Source of the DNA: Akkermansiaceae bacterium
GTDB taxonomy: Bacteria > Verrucomicrobiota > Verrucomicrobiia > Verrucomicrobiales > Akkermansiaceae
Assembly (NCBI GenBank): GCA_013041925.1
Contig: JABDRB010000003.1
Location: 62,001-126,000, forward strand
Reading direction: 5' to 3'
Length of the DNA: 64,000 bases
The notes beneath the pieces were generated by a model that saw only the letters and a program-made list of their open reading frames with translations, made no database searches and was not told where the DNA came from. The position numbers and the translations under genes are program-made. Positions 37,342 to 46,320 of the stretch are shown here, in pieces (position 1 is the stretch's first letter; each line of letters opens with the position of its first letter).

Positions 37342-37359
37342 ACCTGAGACATCTCAGGT
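37342..37359. promoter_or_regulatory. Perfect 8-2-8 inverted repeat, candidate operator
   Basis: ACCTGAGA-CA-TCTCAGGT lies 33 bp upstream of the pntA ATG, in the 224-bp gap between divergent pntA and the hemX-cbiX locus. Symmetry and size fit a dimeric HTH repressor or activator site. No T-run follows, so it is not a terminator. Which regulator binds is unknown. Confidence 0.45.
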
Positions 37360-37392
37360 CTTCACACAGCCCCTCACCCACCCTCCTCATTT

Positions 37393-38934
37393 ATGAAAAT
37401 TGGTATCCCGAAGGAAATTCGCCCCGGAGAAAAACGCGTAGCCGGCTCCCCGAAGCTCGTAACCAAACTCATTGATCTCGGGTTCGACGTCGATGTTGAA
37501 ACCCTCGCGGGCGATCACGCCAACGTCTCCGATCAGGACTGGATCGATGCCGGCGCCCAAATAGCCAACGACGCAGCAACCCTCTGGCAACAGTCCGACA
37601 TCATCATCAAGGTCAACCCACCCGATGCCAACGAGGCCAGTCAACTCACGCAGGGGAAAACCCTCGTCAGCTTTTTCTGGCCCGCCCAAGACGAGGCACT
37701 CTTGCAATCCATCGCCGGTCAAGGCGCTAACGTGCTCTCTATGAATTGCGTGCCGAGAATCTCCCGCGCACAAAAACTCGACGCCCTCTCGTCAATGGCT
37801 AATATCGCAGGCTACCGGGCGGTCATCGAAGCCGGCAATAACTTCGGCCACTTCTTTACCGGCCAAATCACAGCAGCCGGAAAAGTCCCGCCCGCCAAAG
37901 TGCTCGTCATCGGCGCTGGCGTTGCCGGCCTTTCGGCCATCGGCACCGCCTCCAGCCTCGGCGCTATCGTCCGTGCCTTCGACACCCGACCCGAGGTCGC
38001 CGATCAGGTCAAAAGCATGGGAGGTGAGTTTATCTACCCAGACATTGAAGAGGACGGCAGCGGCGAAGGAGGCTACGCCAAGGTCATGAGTAAGGCATTT
38101 ATCGAGGCTGAGATGGCACTCTTTGCCGAGCAGGCGAAGGAGATCGACATCATCATCACCACCGCCCTCATCCCAGGAAAACCTGCCCCCAAGCTCATTA
38201 CCGCGGAGATGGTTCAGTCCATGAAAGCCGGCAGCGTCGTTGTCGATCTCGCCTCCGAGCAAGGAGGAAACTGTGAACTCACCGAACCAGGGCAACTCAT
38301 TAAAAAACACGGCGTCACCCTGATCGGCTACACCGACCTCCCCAGCCGCATGTCAGGTCAATCAAGTGAACTCTACGCCAATAACATCGGCCACCTCTTC
38401 GATGAACTTTGCCCTGACAAAACGGGCACCATCGACCTGAATTTTGACGATGAGGTGATCCGAGGAACGACCGTCATCAAGGAGGGTGAGATCACCTGGC
38501 CAGCGCCGCCTCCGAAGCTCAGCGCAGCTCCACCTGCCCAGAAAAAAGAAGAACCTGCCCCCGCCGTTGCAGAACCGACCCAGCCCAAAAAAGGATGGGA
38601 CTCTCTGATCGGTCTCGCCATCGTCGCTGCCCTTATTGTGGGTGTCGGCTCAGTCGCCCCCAAGGATTTCATGGGACACTTCACCGTCTTTGTCCTCGCT
38701 TGCTTCGTAGGCTGGCAGGTAATCTGGAATGTCTCCGCCGCCCTGCACACACCGCTCATGAGTGTCACCAATGCCATTAGCAGCATCATCATCTTAGGTG
38801 CCGTGCTTCAAGTCGGCAACAGCTCACACATCATCACCGTGCTCGCAGCGATCGCTATTCTTATCACCACCATCAATATCGTTGGAGGATTTCTCGTCAC
38901 CCACCGCATGCTCGACATGTTCCGCAAAGACTGA
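37393..38934 (+). CDS. pntA: NAD(P) transhydrogenase alpha subunit
   Basis: Proton-translocating transhydrogenase subunit that binds NAD(H) and makes NADPH at the expense of the proton gradient. The 513 residues are the undivided alpha type. The N-terminal Ala-dehydrogenase-like domain starts [20 protein letters not shown], with [22 protein letters not shown]; a Pro/Ala-rich linker (about 373-398) precedes four C-terminal transmembrane helices. The operon partner pntB follows after 60 bp. The nearby sulfite reductase is a heavy NADPH user. Confidence 0.96.
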   Translation: MKIGIPKEIRPGEKRVAGSPKLVTKLIDLGFDVDVETLAGDHANVSDQDWIDAGAQIANDAATLWQQSDIIIKVNPPDANEASQLTQGKTLVSFFWPAQDEALLQSIAGQGANVLSMNCVPRISRAQKLDALSSMANIAGYRAVIEAGNNFGHFFTGQITAAGKVPPAKVLVIGAGVAGLSAIGTASSLGAIVRAFDTRPEVADQVKSMGGEFIYPDIEEDGSGEGGYAKVMSKAFIEAEMALFAEQAKEIDIIITTALIPGKPAPKLITAEMVQSMKAGSVVVDLASEQGGNCELTEPGQLIKKHGVTLIGYTDLPSRMSGQSSELYANNIGHLFDELCPDKTGTIDLNFDDEVIRGTTVIKEGEITWPAPPPKLSAAPPAQKKEEPAPAVAEPTQPKKGWDSLIGLAIVAALIVGVGSVAPKDFMGHFTVFVLACFVGWQVIWNVSAALHTPLMSVTNAISSIIILGAVLQVGNSSHIITVLAAIAILITTINIVGGFLVTHRMLDMFRKD

Positions 38935-38994
38935 CTCCCGACCGACTCTCGCTTTCCACCCTCCAATATCCATTTTCATTAAATCATCATCGTC

Positions 38995-40377
38995 ATGAAC
39001 GAAGGAATCATCACCGCCTGTTACATCCTCGCCAGCATCCTTTTCATCCTCAGCCTTGGCGGTCTGAGCGACCAAGAAAAAGCCCGACGCGGAAATTTAT
39101 ATGGGGTCATTGGCATGATCCTCGCCGTCGGCGCCACCCTCTTTGCCGCCTCCGTCGGGAACTACTCCCTGATCATCGTCATGATGATCATCGGCTCCAT
39201 CATCGGCGCCCTGCTCGCCGCCCGAGTCAAAATGACCGCCATGCCAGAACTCGTCGCCATGCTGCACAGTTTTGTCGGCCTCGCCGCCGTGCTCGTCGGT
39301 TTCGCCACCTTCCTCGATACCAGCCACCCCCTGACAGGTGCCGACCAAACCATCCACGATGTCGAAATCTTCCTCGGCATCCTGATCGGTGCCGTCACAT
39401 TCACCGGCTCCGTCGTTGCCTTCGGTAAACTCAGCGGGAAAATCGGAGGACGTCCCCTCACCCTACCCGGTCGTCACATCCTCAATCTACTCATCCTCTT
39501 TGCCTGCATCTACCTCGGATACAATTTTGTCCAAACAGGATCGCTCACAGCTCTCGCCATCATGACCGTGCTGGCCCTCGTCTTTGGCATCCACATGGTG
39601 GCCGCCATCGGAGGCGCCGATATGCCCGTAGTCATTTCCATGCTCAACAGCTACTCAGGTTGGGCCGCCGCCGCGACCGGGTTTATGCTTTCCAACGACC
39701 TCCTCATCGTCACCGGTGCGCTCGTCGGATCCAGTGGTGCCATCCTCTCCATCATCATGTGCCGCGCCATGAATCGGAAATTCGTCAGCGTGATCCTCGG
39801 CGGATTTGGCACCAAAAAATCCACCTCCTCAGCCGGAAACTCTGAAGATCAAGGGGAAGCCGTCGCCATCACCAGCAGCGAAACCGCCGACCTCCTCAAG
39901 AACTCAACATCACTCGTCATTGTCCCCGGATACGGCATGGCCGTCGCCCAAGCCCAACAGTCGGTCGCCGGCATGAGCCAGAAACTCCGCGACCAAGGCA
40001 TCGATGTCCGATTTGCCATCCACCCCGTCGCAGGACGTATGCCAGGCCACATGAATGTGCTCCTAGCCGAGGCCAAACTCCCCTACGATATCGTTTTAGA
40101 AATGGACGAGATCAACGACGATTTCCCTGAAACGGACGTGGTCATGGTCATCGGCGCCAACGACATCGTGAACCCCTCCGCCGAAGACGAACCCGACAGC
40201 CCGATCGCCGGCATGCCCGTGCTCCAGGTCTGGAATGCGCAACACGTCATCGTGCTTAAGCGCAGCATGGCCACCGGCTACGCTGGCGTGGAAAACCCCC
40301 TCTTTTTTAAGGACAACACCCGCATGCTCTTCGGCGATGCCAAAGCCAGTATCGATGACGTGGTAAGCGGACTCTGA
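38995..40377 (+). CDS. pntB: NAD(P) transhydrogenase beta subunit
   Basis: Membrane and NADP(H)-binding subunit of the transhydrogenase, 460 residues. Eight or nine transmembrane helices cover the first 270 residues (GFGTKKS marks the end), and the C-terminal dIII domain has [57 protein letters not shown] and [12 protein letters not shown], all classic. Convergent with the secreted unknown at 40416. Confidence 0.97.
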   Translation: MNEGIITACYILASILFILSLGGLSDQEKARRGNLYGVIGMILAVGATLFAASVGNYSLIIVMMIIGSIIGALLAARVKMTAMPELVAMLHSFVGLAAVLVGFATFLDTSHPLTGADQTIHDVEIFLGILIGAVTFTGSVVAFGKLSGKIGGRPLTLPGRHILNLLILFACIYLGYNFVQTGSLTALAIMTVLALVFGIHMVAAIGGADMPVVISMLNSYSGWAAAATGFMLSNDLLIVTGALVGSSGAILSIIMCRAMNRKFVSVILGGFGTKKSTSSAGNSEDQGEAVAITSSETADLLKNSTSLVIVPGYGMAVAQAQQSVAGMSQKLRDQGIDVRFAIHPVAGRMPGHMNVLLAEAKLPYDIVLEMDEINDDFPETDVVMVIGANDIVNPSAEDEPDSPIAGMPVLQVWNAQHVIVLKRSMATGYAGVENPLFFKDNTRMLFGDAKASIDDVVSGL

Positions 40378-40415
40378 AGACCAAAGGACCTCCCCTCAGC
40401 GCTCAGCCTCTGTGT

Positions 40416-41336
40416 TCAGCGCCCGAGGATTTTTGCCCCAGTCGCGACATCAACCTGAAATTCATCGGACCCCTCGGCTTTGGGTTCCTCCCCTTTTTTC
40501 GTCTGATATTGATACACCTTGATCGGCTGCACCCCCGGAATTTGAGAAAAAAGATAAACGCGGATCGTGATCGGATCGTCCCCCTGATAGCCAGGTAAAT
40601 CTTTAATGGCATACCAGATCTCGTTCCTTCCGTCGCGCGCGCCTCCCATCACCACCTCCGCTTGCTGGGTATCCTGAAATCTGTGTTTGCTGATACTATT
40701 TACCGCAACTCTGACCTCTCGACCTGGGCAATAGCTATACACCTTGGTAATATACTTGGCGCGTTGCACCAAAATCGGCTGCGGTGGCTTCACGCCAGTG
40801 GGCAGAAATGCCACCCCATCGACATAGGCCAGATTCTCGGCTTGAAGCTGAGCTCTGACGTCCTTGAGGTTCTCCAAATTAACAAACTCGGCGGTATCGT
40901 ATTTCCACCCTCGCCCTTCATAAATAAAACTCAACACCAACAAGTTATCTGTAGGCTTTCCACCCACCCCAAAATCCACCTTTCCAAAATAAACCAGTTT
41001 CGCCGTCGCCCCCTTACTACGAACCCGCAGCAACTTCAACCCAGTGAGCGCTGGGGGAGCTGTCGGCAATTTAAAAATGTCAGTGGGAAACACCCCCTTT
41101 TCGGAAAAAATGCGGTTCTGAATGGATACCCTCCGGTGGGATGCCGTAACCTGCTTCCACGCATTGTAACTTTTCGCCGCCATCGCCTTGCGCCAATAAA
41201 GATAAACGTCCTGAAGCGATTGAGACAGTGCGGCATCACGACTCACCGCCTGCGCGCAGAGTTGATTGGAGCCACCGAGCGTCAGCAGCGCCATCGCCGT
41301 CAAGAGAATTAATTGCATGCGTTTCACGCTTTCCAT
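40416..41336 (-). CDS. Secreted protein of unknown function
   Basis: A 306-residue protein with a signal peptide (hydrophobic core about residues 8-21, LILLTAMALLTLGG, cleavage near LCAQA). The mature part begins with a helical region (LQDVYLYWRKAMAAKSYNAWKQV) like NTF2/SnoaL-type or DUF4440-like pre-domains, followed by beta-rich segments. No catalytic or binding motif is recognised. It is divergent from the alpha/beta hydrolase gene. A second Met at residue 7 is an alternative start. Confidence 0.7.
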   Translation of the reverse strand: MESVKRMQLILLTAMALLTLGGSNQLCAQAVSRDAALSQSLQDVYLYWRKAMAAKSYNAWKQVTASHRRVSIQNRIFSEKGVFPTDIFKLPTAPPALTGLKLLRVRSKGATAKLVYFGKVDFGVGGKPTDNLLVLSFIYEGRGWKYDTAEFVNLENLKDVRAQLQAENLAYVDGVAFLPTGVKPPQPILVQRAKYITKVYSYCPGREVRVAVNSISKHRFQDTQQAEVVMGGARDGRNEIWYAIKDLPGYQGDDPITIRVYLFSQIPGVQPIKVYQYQTKKGEEPKAEGSDEFQVDVATGAKILGR

Positions 41337-41407
41337 TGGACAATAAATCCTGCAGAGGGCAAATCTTTTCTCAGCGCCCGCCCCCCAAAGCTGCTAATGC
41401 GACACCT

Positions 41408-42244
41408 ATGAATGCACTGATCAAGGCCACCGACCCACTGAGCGAAGAACGCGAGCGCGAGCTTCTCAAGGATGCGCAGTCTTACCTCTATCAATCCGAA
41501 GACGGATTCGAACTCGTCGCCCATTGTTTTTTCCCTGACAACCACGATCCAGCTGACCCGTCCCCTGCCATCCTCTTCTTTCACGGCGGCCTCTGGGACG
41601 TCAGTATGATTACCCAATTCGCTCCGCACTGCATGCACTTCGCCAGCCGGGGTATCGTGGCCGTCACCGTAGAATACCGCGTCACCGCCAAACACGACTC
41701 CACTCCCGAAGACTCCTTCGAGGACGCTCAGATGGCCATGCTCTGGCTCAAACACAACCACGCCATCCTCGGCGTCGACCCCAACCGCATCATTGCAGCA
41801 GGTGCAGCCTCAGGTGCCCACATGGCCCTCTCACTCGCCATGCTTCCCGAGGTTATCGAAATGGAAGGTTACTCGCCCCGACCGCTGGCGGTCATCGGGC
41901 TCAGCGCCATCGTCAACACCACCAAAAAAGGCATGGAATTCGATCGTTTCTCCGACCCTAAAAAAGCCACCAAAAACAGCCCGAGCAACAACATCCGCAG
42001 AGGCCTACCATCCACCCTCCTCATCCACGGGAAACTCGATACCATCGTCCCCCACGATCAGGTGGAAAAATTTGCTAAGTCGATGAAACGTAAAAAAAAC
42101 CCGTGCGAATTCATCGACTTCGAAGCCGTCAACCACAGCTTCTTTAACTTCAACGTCAGCGCCAAGCACTTCGAGCTCACACTCAACTCGATGGACGCCT
42201 TCCTCACCCGCCTCGATTGCCTCGAGCCGATGGATTACGCTTAG
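41408..42244 (+). CDS. Alpha/beta-hydrolase fold protein (esterase/lipase-like, altered nucleophile elbow)
   Basis: A 278-residue cytosolic protein starting at the ATG at 41408; the frame open from 41228 lies over the divergent neighbour and was trimmed. Oxyanion motif FFHGGLWD (HGG), Asp in HGKLDTIVPHDQ and His in VNHSFF are in place. At the nucleophile elbow the usual G-x-S-x-G reads GAASGAH, with Ala where the Ser should be and Ser one residue later. It may be inactive, or the serine may be used in a shifted position. Substrate unknown. Confidence 0.8.
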   Translation: MNALIKATDPLSEERERELLKDAQSYLYQSEDGFELVAHCFFPDNHDPADPSPAILFFHGGLWDVSMITQFAPHCMHFASRGIVAVTVEYRVTAKHDSTPEDSFEDAQMAMLWLKHNHAILGVDPNRIIAAGAASGAHMALSLAMLPEVIEMEGYSPRPLAVIGLSAIVNTTKKGMEFDRFSDPKKATKNSPSNNIRRGLPSTLLIHGKLDTIVPHDQVEKFAKSMKRKKNPCEFIDFEAVNHSFFNFNVSAKHFELTLNSMDAFLTRLDCLEPMDYA

Positions 42245-42394
42245 CTCCGCGTCCATCCGGTCTACCATTGGCTCCTCCGCCATTGGGAAGTATAGATCCG
42301 CCGCACACGCCTCACCGCATTGCGGCAGGCTAATGCGGCTTGCGTTCGCCCCCTATGGGTTCTCGTCCCTAGTTTTGGCTATCCTATAAAACAA

Positions 42395-42430
42395 TTCACC
42401 CCAACTCTCAAATCGGAGAGCTGGGGTGAA
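42395..42430 (-). terminator. Terminator-like hairpin downstream of tRNA-Glu
   Basis: On the minus strand TTCACCCCAGCTCTC pairs with GAGAGTTGGGGTGAA (near-perfect 15-bp stem) and runs into TTGTTTTA. It lies directly after the tRNA 3' end. Confidence 0.75.
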
Positions 42431-42431
42431 A

Positions 42432-42506
42432 TGGCAACCTGTACGGGACTCGAACCCGTGTTGCCGCCGTGAAAGGGCGGAGTCCTAACCACTAGACGAA
42501 CAGGTC
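42432..42506 (-). tRNA. tRNA-Glu (anticodon TTC)
   Basis: Cloverleaf of 75 nt including encoded CCA: acceptor GACCTGT with ACAGGTT (first pair G-U), anticodon stem CCGCC/GGCGG with loop CTTTCAC and anticodon TTC, T-arm ACGGG-TTCGAGT-CCCGT, discriminator G. Reads glutamate codons GAA/GAG and supplies the Glu-tRNA used by GluTR. Confidence 0.96.
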
Positions 42507-42654
42507 GCTTTCTCGTGGTGCGCTGGGCGCGGGCGGAAATTGCCAGAAGTTTCCAATTTGACAAGAAAAAACGACATAAAAAATCATTCAACCACAAAAA
42601 CCTTTCAGATTTTTGCTCTTTCAGCATCGCCTCGCATTGGTTAAAGCTTGCTGC

Positions 42655-43635
42655 GTGAAGCAAATCAACCACGTCGAGCGAGGCCGCCGGATTTTCAATC
42701 TGGAAATAGAGGAACTCCAAAAAGTCTCGTCATCACTCAGCCCTTCTTTCGCTCAATCCATTGAATTACTCAAGGAATGCCTCGAAAACAAAGGCAAAAT
42801 CGTCGTCGTGGGCATCGGGAAATCCGGCAACATTGGTCACAAGATCGCCGCCACCCTGAATTCCACAGGCTCCACCGCCGTCGTGCTCAACTCCCAGAAC
42901 GCCCTGCATGGTGACCTCGGCATTCTTTCGGATGGCGATGCCGTCATCGCGCTTTCCTACTCGGGAGAAACCTCGGAACTCCTCGATCTCCTCCCGTTCA
43001 TCAAACGATTCGATGTCAAAATCATCGGCATCACCGGTAAAGCAGATTCATCGCTGGAGCAGCACAGTGATGCCACCTTGCTGACAGAAATCAGCCGCGA
43101 AGCCTGCCCTCTGAACTTAGCCCCCACCTCATCCTCCACCGCGATGCTGGTGATGGGTGACGCGCTGGCCATGGTGCTCCTCGAATCCAGGGGGTTTACC
43201 GAAGATGACTTTTCCAAGTTCCACCCCGGCGGAGCCTTAGGCCGTGCCCTCCTCACCACAGTGGAAGACATCATGCGCCAAGGCGATGCCATTGCCATGA
43301 TCCACCCTAGCCACACCGTGCAAGCGGCCCTCTCCACGATGAGCCAAGCCCGAAGCGGTGCCTGCATCGTTGTCGACGACGACGGCAGCATGGCGGGCAT
43401 CTTCACCCACGGCGACTTCGCCCGCTCATTCCAAGAAAACCAAGCGATTGGCAACCGCCCAGTCAGCGAGTTTATGACCAAAAACCCGATTACGCTACGA
43501 TCTGATTCCCTAGCGGCCGAGGCCATCACCACCATTGGAACCCACCGGATCGATGATATTGTTGTCTTGGACCATAACCATCAACCCGTCGGGCTCATCG
43601 ACACCCAAGATTTTGCCCGATTAAAACTCATCTGA
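42655..43635 (+). CDS. kdsD: Arabinose-5-phosphate isomerase (KdsD/KpsF/GutQ family)
   Basis: Sugar-phosphate isomerase making arabinose 5-phosphate for KDO, hence LPS. About 326 residues from a GTG at 42655, matching KdsD length; a TTG at 42613 is a longer alternative. SIS domain: VVGIGKSGNIGHKIAATLNSTG, LHGDLGIL, ALSYSGETSELLDL, APTSSSTAMLVMGDALA, FHPGGALGR. Two C-terminal CBS domains occupy about residues 200-326. Tight with a lipoprotein gene downstream (4 bp). Confidence 0.93.
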   Translation: MKQINHVERGRRIFNLEIEELQKVSSSLSPSFAQSIELLKECLENKGKIVVVGIGKSGNIGHKIAATLNSTGSTAVVLNSQNALHGDLGILSDGDAVIALSYSGETSELLDLLPFIKRFDVKIIGITGKADSSLEQHSDATLLTEISREACPLNLAPTSSSTAMLVMGDALAMVLLESRGFTEDDFSKFHPGGALGRALLTTVEDIMRQGDAIAMIHPSHTVQAALSTMSQARSGACIVVDDDGSMAGIFTHGDFARSFQENQAIGNRPVSEFMTKNPITLRSDSLAAEAITTIGTHRIDDIVVLDHNHQPVGLIDTQDFARLKLI

Positions 43636-43639
43636 TGAC

Positions 43640-44167
43640 ATGCCCCCTCGCCGACACATCATACTCCTCGCCCTTTTCCCCTGCTGTTTTTCTTCCTGTG
43701 GAAAACAGGATCCCAGCAAGGCCCCCGTGATCAATACGCCGACCGGAGCCAAAGTCGACCTCAGCATGATCAGCTTGGTGGTCAGCAACCCACGGATCAC
43801 GCTGGGAGCGGATCACACATCCGCTCTAGAGTTCGACTACACTATCCACAATCAAGCGGGCGCAAACATCGCCTTTCCATGCCTCTACAATGAGACCGAT
43901 AAATTGATCGAGGTGAACTTATCCGACAAGGAAGGCAATCCCGTCCAGACTGGCAGGCGACCCATGGAGGACTTAACACTAACAGAACCTAGACCCCTGC
44001 GTATCCTCATAGGAAAAACAACCCGCAGCTACAAGGTCCCTCTGATGCCCGAACTCCGCAAAAAAGGAGACCCGATCAATCTCCGCGTCAGGCTCCACGC
44101 ACCATCGCGTTATGACGAACTCCGAAGCTCTCTAGAAGCTCCCCGATCCGTCATCTTGTGGCCATAG
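43640..44167 (+). CDS. Predicted lipoprotein of unknown function
   Basis: A 175-residue protein with a short hydrophobic N-terminus ending CCFSSC followed by Gly-Lys, a plausible lipobox (Cys20). The mature part is mainly beta-like (DUF-type, immunoglobulin-like strands: LEFDYTIHNQAGANIAFPCLYN). I do not recognise the family. It starts 4 bp after kdsD, so probable co-transcription. Predicted location is the inner face of the outer membrane or the periplasm. Confidence 0.72.
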   Translation: MPPRRHIILLALFPCCFSSCGKQDPSKAPVINTPTGAKVDLSMISLVVSNPRITLGADHTSALEFDYTIHNQAGANIAFPCLYNETDKLIEVNLSDKEGNPVQTGRRPMEDLTLTEPRPLRILIGKTTRSYKVPLMPELRKKGDPINLRVRLHAPSRYDELRSSLEAPRSVILWP

Positions 44168-44263
44168 ATTAATCAAACTTCGACCTTGCAACTTCGCTTA
44201 CCCCAACCACACTGCGGCGCCCCCGACCCCATCATCACTCACAACTTAACAATCTAAATTCCA

Positions 44264-44830
44264 ATGGCATCCATCGTCGCAACCAACGTCAAACGCGGTC
44301 AGTGTATCAAATACGAAGGCGAGACCGGCATCGTTCTCAACCTTGACCACCGCACCCCCGGCAAGGGCAACGCTCTCATCGCCGCCACCATTCGTTCTTT
44401 CCAATCAGGGAAAACAAAAACCATCCGCTTCGCATCCAGCGATAAGGTTGAGATCGTGGAAACGGATCGCCAAAAGCTCGAGTTTTCTTACTCCGATCCC
44501 ACAGGCTTCCACTTCATGGACATGAACACCTATGAAACCATCACCCTGGACGCAGAATTAATCGGCTCCAACAAGGACTACCTCGCCGAGGGAATGAATG
44601 CCGAAGTGCTCTTTATCGAAGGCAATGCGGTTACCGTCGACGTCCCAGCTGTCGTCGAACTCACGGTCACCGAATCATCCGAAAGCATCAAAGGCGATAC
44701 CGCCAACAACCCAACCAAGCCTGCGACCTTAGAAACGGGCAAGATCGTGCAGGTCCCGCTCTTCGTCAAAACCGGCGACAAGCTCAAGATCAACACCACC
44801 GACGGCAGCTACTCCGGTCGCGCCAACTAA
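44264..44830 (+). CDS. efp: Elongation factor P
   Basis: Rescues ribosomes stalled on polyproline. The 188 residues include three OB-like domains; the tip loop is HRTPGKGNA with Lys34 at the usual modified position and Pro32 preceding. ELTVTES and LETGKIVQVPLFVKTGDKLKINT are C-terminal domain signatures. An epmA/epmB or yeiP-like modifier is not in the window, so whether Lys34 is modified is unknown. A terminator follows. Confidence 0.97.
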   Translation: MASIVATNVKRGQCIKYEGETGIVLNLDHRTPGKGNALIAATIRSFQSGKTKTIRFASSDKVEIVETDRQKLEFSYSDPTGFHFMDMNTYETITLDAELIGSNKDYLAEGMNAEVLFIEGNAVTVDVPAVVELTVTESSESIKGDTANNPTKPATLETGKIVQVPLFVKTGDKLKINTTDGSYSGRAN

Positions 44831-44848
44831 TCACACGACACCATTCTC

Positions 44849-44886
44849 AACAGCGGGTCGCTTCTCTGAGTGGCCCGCTGTTTTCA
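44849..44886 (+). terminator. Rho-independent terminator after efp
   Basis: AACAGCGGG pairs with CCCGCTGTT, followed by TTTTCATTTC, about 20 bp after the efp stop. Confidence 0.85.
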
Positions 44887-44931
44887 TTTCTCGACCACAC
44901 CATCTCCTCATCACATCCTCCCCTACTCACC

Positions 44932-45453
44932 ATGACTTGGAACGACTCCTTTCTTCAACTCTTCCGCAGCTGCGTGGAACAATACCGCAGCGGCAACCTA
45001 GATTTTAACTCCTACTACCAACCCGACGACCTCGCATTCCTGCAGTCGATCGGTTATAAACCCCGTGAACTTTTTGACTTTGTCGAGGACCTTGTGGATG
45101 AACAAGTGCCCAGTGAATCCACCGCCCTGCTCGTCGCCGCGGTGCGCCGTGATTATTTCCTCTGCGTCCAAAACGGAGAACTCAGCACCCACGAGATCAC
45201 CACAGACGATCTGCCAACCTTTGGAGACACCCTGGACGGCATCGCCTACTTCCCCCGCATCCTACGTAAAGCACAAGCCAAACTCCGTGGCGAGCTCGAC
45301 CCCAACATCATGTTCGGCTGCGGCGGCGACCGCAAGTTCCTGCGTGACCATGGTGATATCCACCCCGCCGACTTCCTCCGTCACGTCTGGGCCAGCGTCG
45401 ATGATGAGAGCTCCATCATCGATTACGTCCGAGCTCAAAGCTCGGCCTCCTAA
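44932..45453 (+). CDS. DUF5069-domain protein
   Basis: A 173-residue protein. The last 80 residues carry the DUF5069-like core LDGIAYFPRILRKAQAKLRGEL followed by CGGDRKFLRDHGDIHPADFL. The N-terminal half is helical with no known motif. Function of the domain is unknown. It lies between efp and a Nudix-like gene on the same strand. The family assignment is from recognition of the PRI-x-RKA-x-AKL-x-G pattern and is not certain. Confidence 0.65.
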   Translation: MTWNDSFLQLFRSCVEQYRSGNLDFNSYYQPDDLAFLQSIGYKPRELFDFVEDLVDEQVPSESTALLVAAVRRDYFLCVQNGELSTHEITTDDLPTFGDTLDGIAYFPRILRKAQAKLRGELDPNIMFGCGGDRKFLRDHGDIHPADFLRHVWASVDDESSIIDYVRAQSSAS

Positions 45454-45504
45454 CGGTTCCTGACAACTCGCCCAACCCTACCCAACCTACCACCCCATCT
45501 CATC

Positions 45505-46134
45505 ATGCCCAAAGACTACCATGGCGAACAAATTCTCGTCGTCACCCGTGATCTCTTCGATCGCCTCGGCGCCTTCCAAGGCATCAACACCGACGTCGAC
45601 CAATACCTCCCAGCACTCCTCAACCCTGAGAACAACTTCTTTATGGATCGAGCTGCCGCCGAGGACGACCCGTCTCACAAACAACTCATCCCCTACTGTA
45701 TTTTCCGCGTAAAAAGTGCCACAGGCACCCGCTACCTCCATTACACACGGGGTAAGTCCGGCGGAGAATCCCGCCTCCACGCTGCCGTCTCCATCGGCAT
45801 CGGTGGCCACATCAACCCCGTAGACCAGCGCGAGGACCATCTGGGTATGCAAACCTACATGGCTGGCGTCGAACGCGAGATCGATGAAGAACTCAACATC
45901 GGCGGCGACCACACCAACCAAATCGTCGCCTTACTCAATGACGACTCCAACGACGTCGGCCAGGTCCACCTCGGCGTCGTCCACATGATCGACTTGGAAA
46001 ACGATGATGTCGCCGCCAACGAAGACGCCATCGCCAATCTCGCGCTCACCAGCCTCGAAGAACTCCGTGGCGACCTCTACGACCGACTTGAAACCTGGAC
46101 CCGCTGCTGTGTCGATGTCATTGATGACCTCTAA
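45505..46134 (+). CDS. Nudix-like hydrolase domain protein
   Basis: A 209-residue protein. The central SIGIGGHINPVD...YMAGVEREIDEELNI matches a Nudix box in its GG-to-REIxEEL pattern, but with a longer gap than the classical 23-residue box. Upstream is FRVKSATGTRYLHYTRGKSGGE, downstream a helical segment. Possible nucleotide-diphosphate hydrolysis; substrate unknown. It is co-directional with the DUF5069 gene with a 51-bp gap. Confidence 0.7.
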   Translation: MPKDYHGEQILVVTRDLFDRLGAFQGINTDVDQYLPALLNPENNFFMDRAAAEDDPSHKQLIPYCIFRVKSATGTRYLHYTRGKSGGESRLHAAVSIGIGGHINPVDQREDHLGMQTYMAGVEREIDEELNIGGDHTNQIVALLNDDSNDVGQVHLGVVHMIDLENDDVAANEDAIANLALTSLEELRGDLYDRLETWTRCCVDVIDDL

Positions 46135-46271
46135 GTCGATACCAGATCTCACCAACGTGCCCCCTGTCATCGACAAGTAAATACACCATCACAAGCCCTC
46201 ATTAAGTTCTTTCCCGATGGCCGTGCTGCAACACGCAGGATAATTTAATGATTGTCATCCGCCATGAAGTT

Positions 46272-46284
46272 CCCCAAATTGGGG
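46272..46284. promoter_or_regulatory. Short inverted repeat upstream of the Gfo/Idh/MocA gene
   Basis: CCCCAA-A-TTGGGG lies 37-49 bp before the ATG at 46321. Position and symmetry suit an operator, but it is only 13 bp and may be chance. The rest of the 186-bp gap shows nothing clear. Confidence 0.3.
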
Positions 46285-46320
46285 TTAGATCCTCCTCATT
46301 TTAAATATTGAAATACACCT

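Noticed and set aside
37792-38310. Minus-strand ORF of 172 aa
   Set aside because: Antisense to pntA; Gly/Asp-rich shadow.
42315-42338. CCGCATT...AATGCGG inverted repeat after the alpha/beta hydrolase gene
   Set aside because: Ten-base loop, short stem and no T-run; too weak to call a terminator.
42556-42590. TTGACA upstream of kdsD as a -35 box
   Set aside because: No acceptable -10 at 16-18 bp; A-rich region makes chance matches likely.
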